Assembly: GCA_963800395.1 (NCBI GenBank)
Contig: CAWDBD010000003.1
Location: forward strand, 62,001 to 126,000
DNA length: 64,000 bases
DNA from: DASSBG01 sp963800395
GTDB lineage: Bacteria > Pseudomonadota > Gammaproteobacteria > Xanthomonadales > Rhodanobacteraceae
Direction of reading: 5' to 3'
Below the pieces are notes generated by a model, which did not search any database, had not been told where the DNA came from, and saw only the letters and a program-made list of their open reading frames with translations. How positions within the stretch are numbered: the stretch's first letter is position 1; each line of letters opens with the position of its first letter. Both the position numbers and the translations under genes were made by a program. This document shows, in pieces, positions 62,790 through 64,000 of this stretch.

Positions 62790-62906
62790 ACTCATCTTCC
62801 GGTAGACGCCAGGCGTCTCCGCAGGAATTGGCACCGTGCGCTGCCTTGCAGCAACGCGGGTTGCCCCGGCTTCAAAGGGCCTGTCCCTCAGCCGGTCTCG
62901 ATGAGT
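62790..62906 (-). promoter_or_regulatory. SAM-I (S-box) riboswitch upstream of metX
   Basis: Minus strand: P1 arm ACTCATC, GAGACCGGCTGAGGGACAGG, CCCTTTGAAGCCGGGGCAAC, GGTGCCAATTCCTGCGG, a variable stem, and the closing P1 arm GATGAGT. These are the S-box consensus blocks in order. It should bind S-adenosylmethionine and turn down metX-metB-hom. Confidence 0.95.
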
Positions 62907-62915
62907 TTCCAGCCC

Positions 62916-62944
62916 AGACTAGCCGCGCCAAACATGATTGTCAA
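62916..62944 (-). promoter_or_regulatory. Promoter of the metX-metB-hom operon
   Basis: TTGACA and TAGTCT separated by exactly 17 bp on the minus strand; transcription would start just before the SAM riboswitch. Confidence 0.8.
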
Positions 62945-62945
62945 T

Positions 62946-62961
62946 AGACGTATAGACGTCT
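62946..62961 (-). promoter_or_regulatory. Two adjacent MetJ boxes upstream of the met promoter
   Basis: AGACGTATAGACGTCT: two adjoining 8-bp units, the second a perfect MetJ consensus (AGACGTCT), the first with one mismatch. It abuts the -35 hexamer. It could also serve the divergent gene at 63078. Confidence 0.7.
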
Positions 62962-63077
62962 ATTTGAAAACGCATCAATCACAGCGTATCGTTTTCGAGC
63001 CAGTCCTTGATACTGGTTTGCATATACCGGTGTGAGGTTCTACGCTGCAGGCTGTGGCAGTTCACGGATGGGCAATC

Positions 63078-63692
63078 ATGAAATTGATATTCACGATTTT
63101 GACGTCAGTCTTTGCAGCGCAGGGGAGTGCAGCAAAACATTCGATTGACGAGCAACTGGGAAGCGTTTTGGGCCAGGCCGTCATGGCCAGCCAACTGGGC
63201 GCAACGACCGGTTACGAGCGGGAACAGAAGATGCGCAGCCTGTTCGTCCGCCCTTTGCTCAGCAACTGGAAACACCACCATCCCGATGCAGTGACACCCA
63301 CGGCCAGGGAAGAGGCAGAAGCCTTGGCCTGCGCGCGCAAAGCGCTTGCCTCATCCAAGAAGACGGGCACCCACATCACGCCACAACAACTAGTCGACTT
63401 CCAACTGCCTTTCTGGAAGTTCGAGCAAAGCATCTACCGCGCTTACGGCGGCGGCAGCACTCTGTTTCAGCAGCGCGGCATCGAGGCTTATGGGGCCATG
63501 CGGCGCTTCCTCGAAAATGCCGAGAGCAAAGGCCAGCTTTCCTTCAAGAGCCAGGCTGTCCGCAAGACCGTGTACGCGTACTGGAATCTCGGCGAGGATG
63601 ACCCTCGCGTGCAGTCCGGGCCTGAGCATTCTGCCTATTTCGATACACCACCGCCTTGCACCTCTGATGCGGCAAGACCGCCTGCGCTATAG
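63078..63692 (+). CDS. Small secreted protein of unknown function
   Basis: 204 residues with a weak signal peptide (MKLIFTILTSVFAAQGSA). The remainder is helical and charged, with HHHPDAVTPTAREEAEALAC and FEQSIYRAYGGGSTLFQQRG. No family recognised. The start ATG at 63078 has no clear ribosome site. Divergent from the met operon; its end overlaps the next, convergent gene by 6 bp. Confidence 0.6.
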   Translation: MKLIFTILTSVFAAQGSAAKHSIDEQLGSVLGQAVMASQLGATTGYEREQKMRSLFVRPLLSNWKHHHPDAVTPTAREEAEALACARKALASSKKTGTHITPQQLVDFQLPFWKFEQSIYRAYGGGSTLFQQRGIEAYGAMRRFLENAESKGQLSFKSQAVRKTVYAYWNLGEDDPRVQSGPEHSAYFDTPPPCTSDAARPPAL

Positions 63693-64000
63693 AAGCAACC
63701 AGACCGGCAAGGCTGCGAGCACCAACACCAGCACGGCAGCCAATATCGTCAGCACAACGTACAGGGGGTTTGCGCGCAGTTGCGTCCGGAATGTAGGCAG
63801 CGTGCCGGCCGCGCGGGCGGCAGCGTACTCGGCACGGACACGGGCACTGCGCTCGACCTGGTAGGCATCGAACAGGCGTACGGCCTCGGCCACGTCCTTG
63901 TCTTCGGTAACCCAGATGCCACCGTGCGAGATGCCCCAGGGGCTGGGCTGCGTCTCGTACCAGGGAATATGGTGGCTATCGAGCAGCTTGCGCACGTCTT
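63687..64000 (-). CDS. DUF6164-like small membrane protein (continues beyond window)
   Basis: At least 102 residues: RKLLDSHHIPWYETQPSPWG, SHGGIWVTEDKDVAEAVRLF, an Arg/Ala-rich linker and one C-terminal membrane helix (YVVLTILAAVLVLVLAALPV). The N-terminal domain resembles putative signal-transducing domains of the DUF2007/DUF6164 kind. The first codon in the window (GTG at 63995) is probably internal. Confidence 0.75.
   Translation of the reverse strand, partial: DVRKLLDSHHIPWYETQPSPWGISHGGIWVTEDKDVAEAVRLFDAYQVERSARVRAEYAAARAAGTLPTFRTQLRANPLYVVLTILAAVLVLVLAALPVWLLL

Overview
The window reads as a chromosomal stretch of a GC-rich gammaproteobacterium, most likely order Xanthomonadales (Rhodanobacteraceae/Xanthomonadaceae side). 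The main reason is the type II secretion operon, which runs E-F-G-H-I-J-K-L-M-N-D with an Xps-type N protein and the secretin last. The glyA-nrdR-ribD-ribE-ribB/ribH-nusB-thiL-pgpA order, pepA next to holC, and a metX-metB-hom operon agree with this. These are inferences from gene order and protein motifs; no database search was run. Almost all genes are on the minus strand.

Layout. 1-5.3 kb: end of pyrB, a large unknown lipoprotein, and the twitching ATPases pilU and pilT separated by a 60-bp tandem hairpin array. 5.4-12.7 kb: pgpA, thiL, nusB, an in-frame RibB-RibH fusion, ribE behind an FMN riboswitch and terminator, ribD, nrdR and glyA. 13-16.5 kb: ettA, pyrF, def. 16.6-22.3 kb: a surface-polysaccharide operon (ABC exporter wzm/wzt, methyltransferase, two glycosyltransferase-like proteins). 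22.5-26.7 kb: a DUF4331-TPR-HupE trio with a frameshifted hupE. 27.2-30.1 kb: a decayed, collinear second copy of pieces of wzm, hupE and the DUF4331 gene around an intact methyltransferase, followed by IS3 and IS21 scars. 30.4-34.5 kb: a secreted parvulin and two frameshifted secreted-protein genes.

34.7-47.3 kb is the complete type II secretion operon plus a terminal small lipoprotein. It is preceded by an exosortase-H-associated-like membrane protein and purL. 52-64 kb: dsbC, xerD, an RDD protein, lptG/lptF (LPS export), pepA, holC, and metX-metB-hom under a SAM-I riboswitch with a MetJ-like operator upstream of the promoter, then two small genes at the edge.

Two themes stand out. First, intergenic DNA is full of dispersed repeats. 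The most striking are heptanucleotide GGGACTC arrays, mostly arranged as inverted pairs and fitting the G-quadruplex rule, which invade junctions of the secretion operon and even the cleaved leaders of its pseudopilins. Second, single-base lesions are concentrated in a few accessory or biosynthetic genes (hupE, two secreted proteins, metB, metX, the IS3 transposase), while the housekeeping genes look intact. They could be real decay or sequencing error and should be checked against reads.
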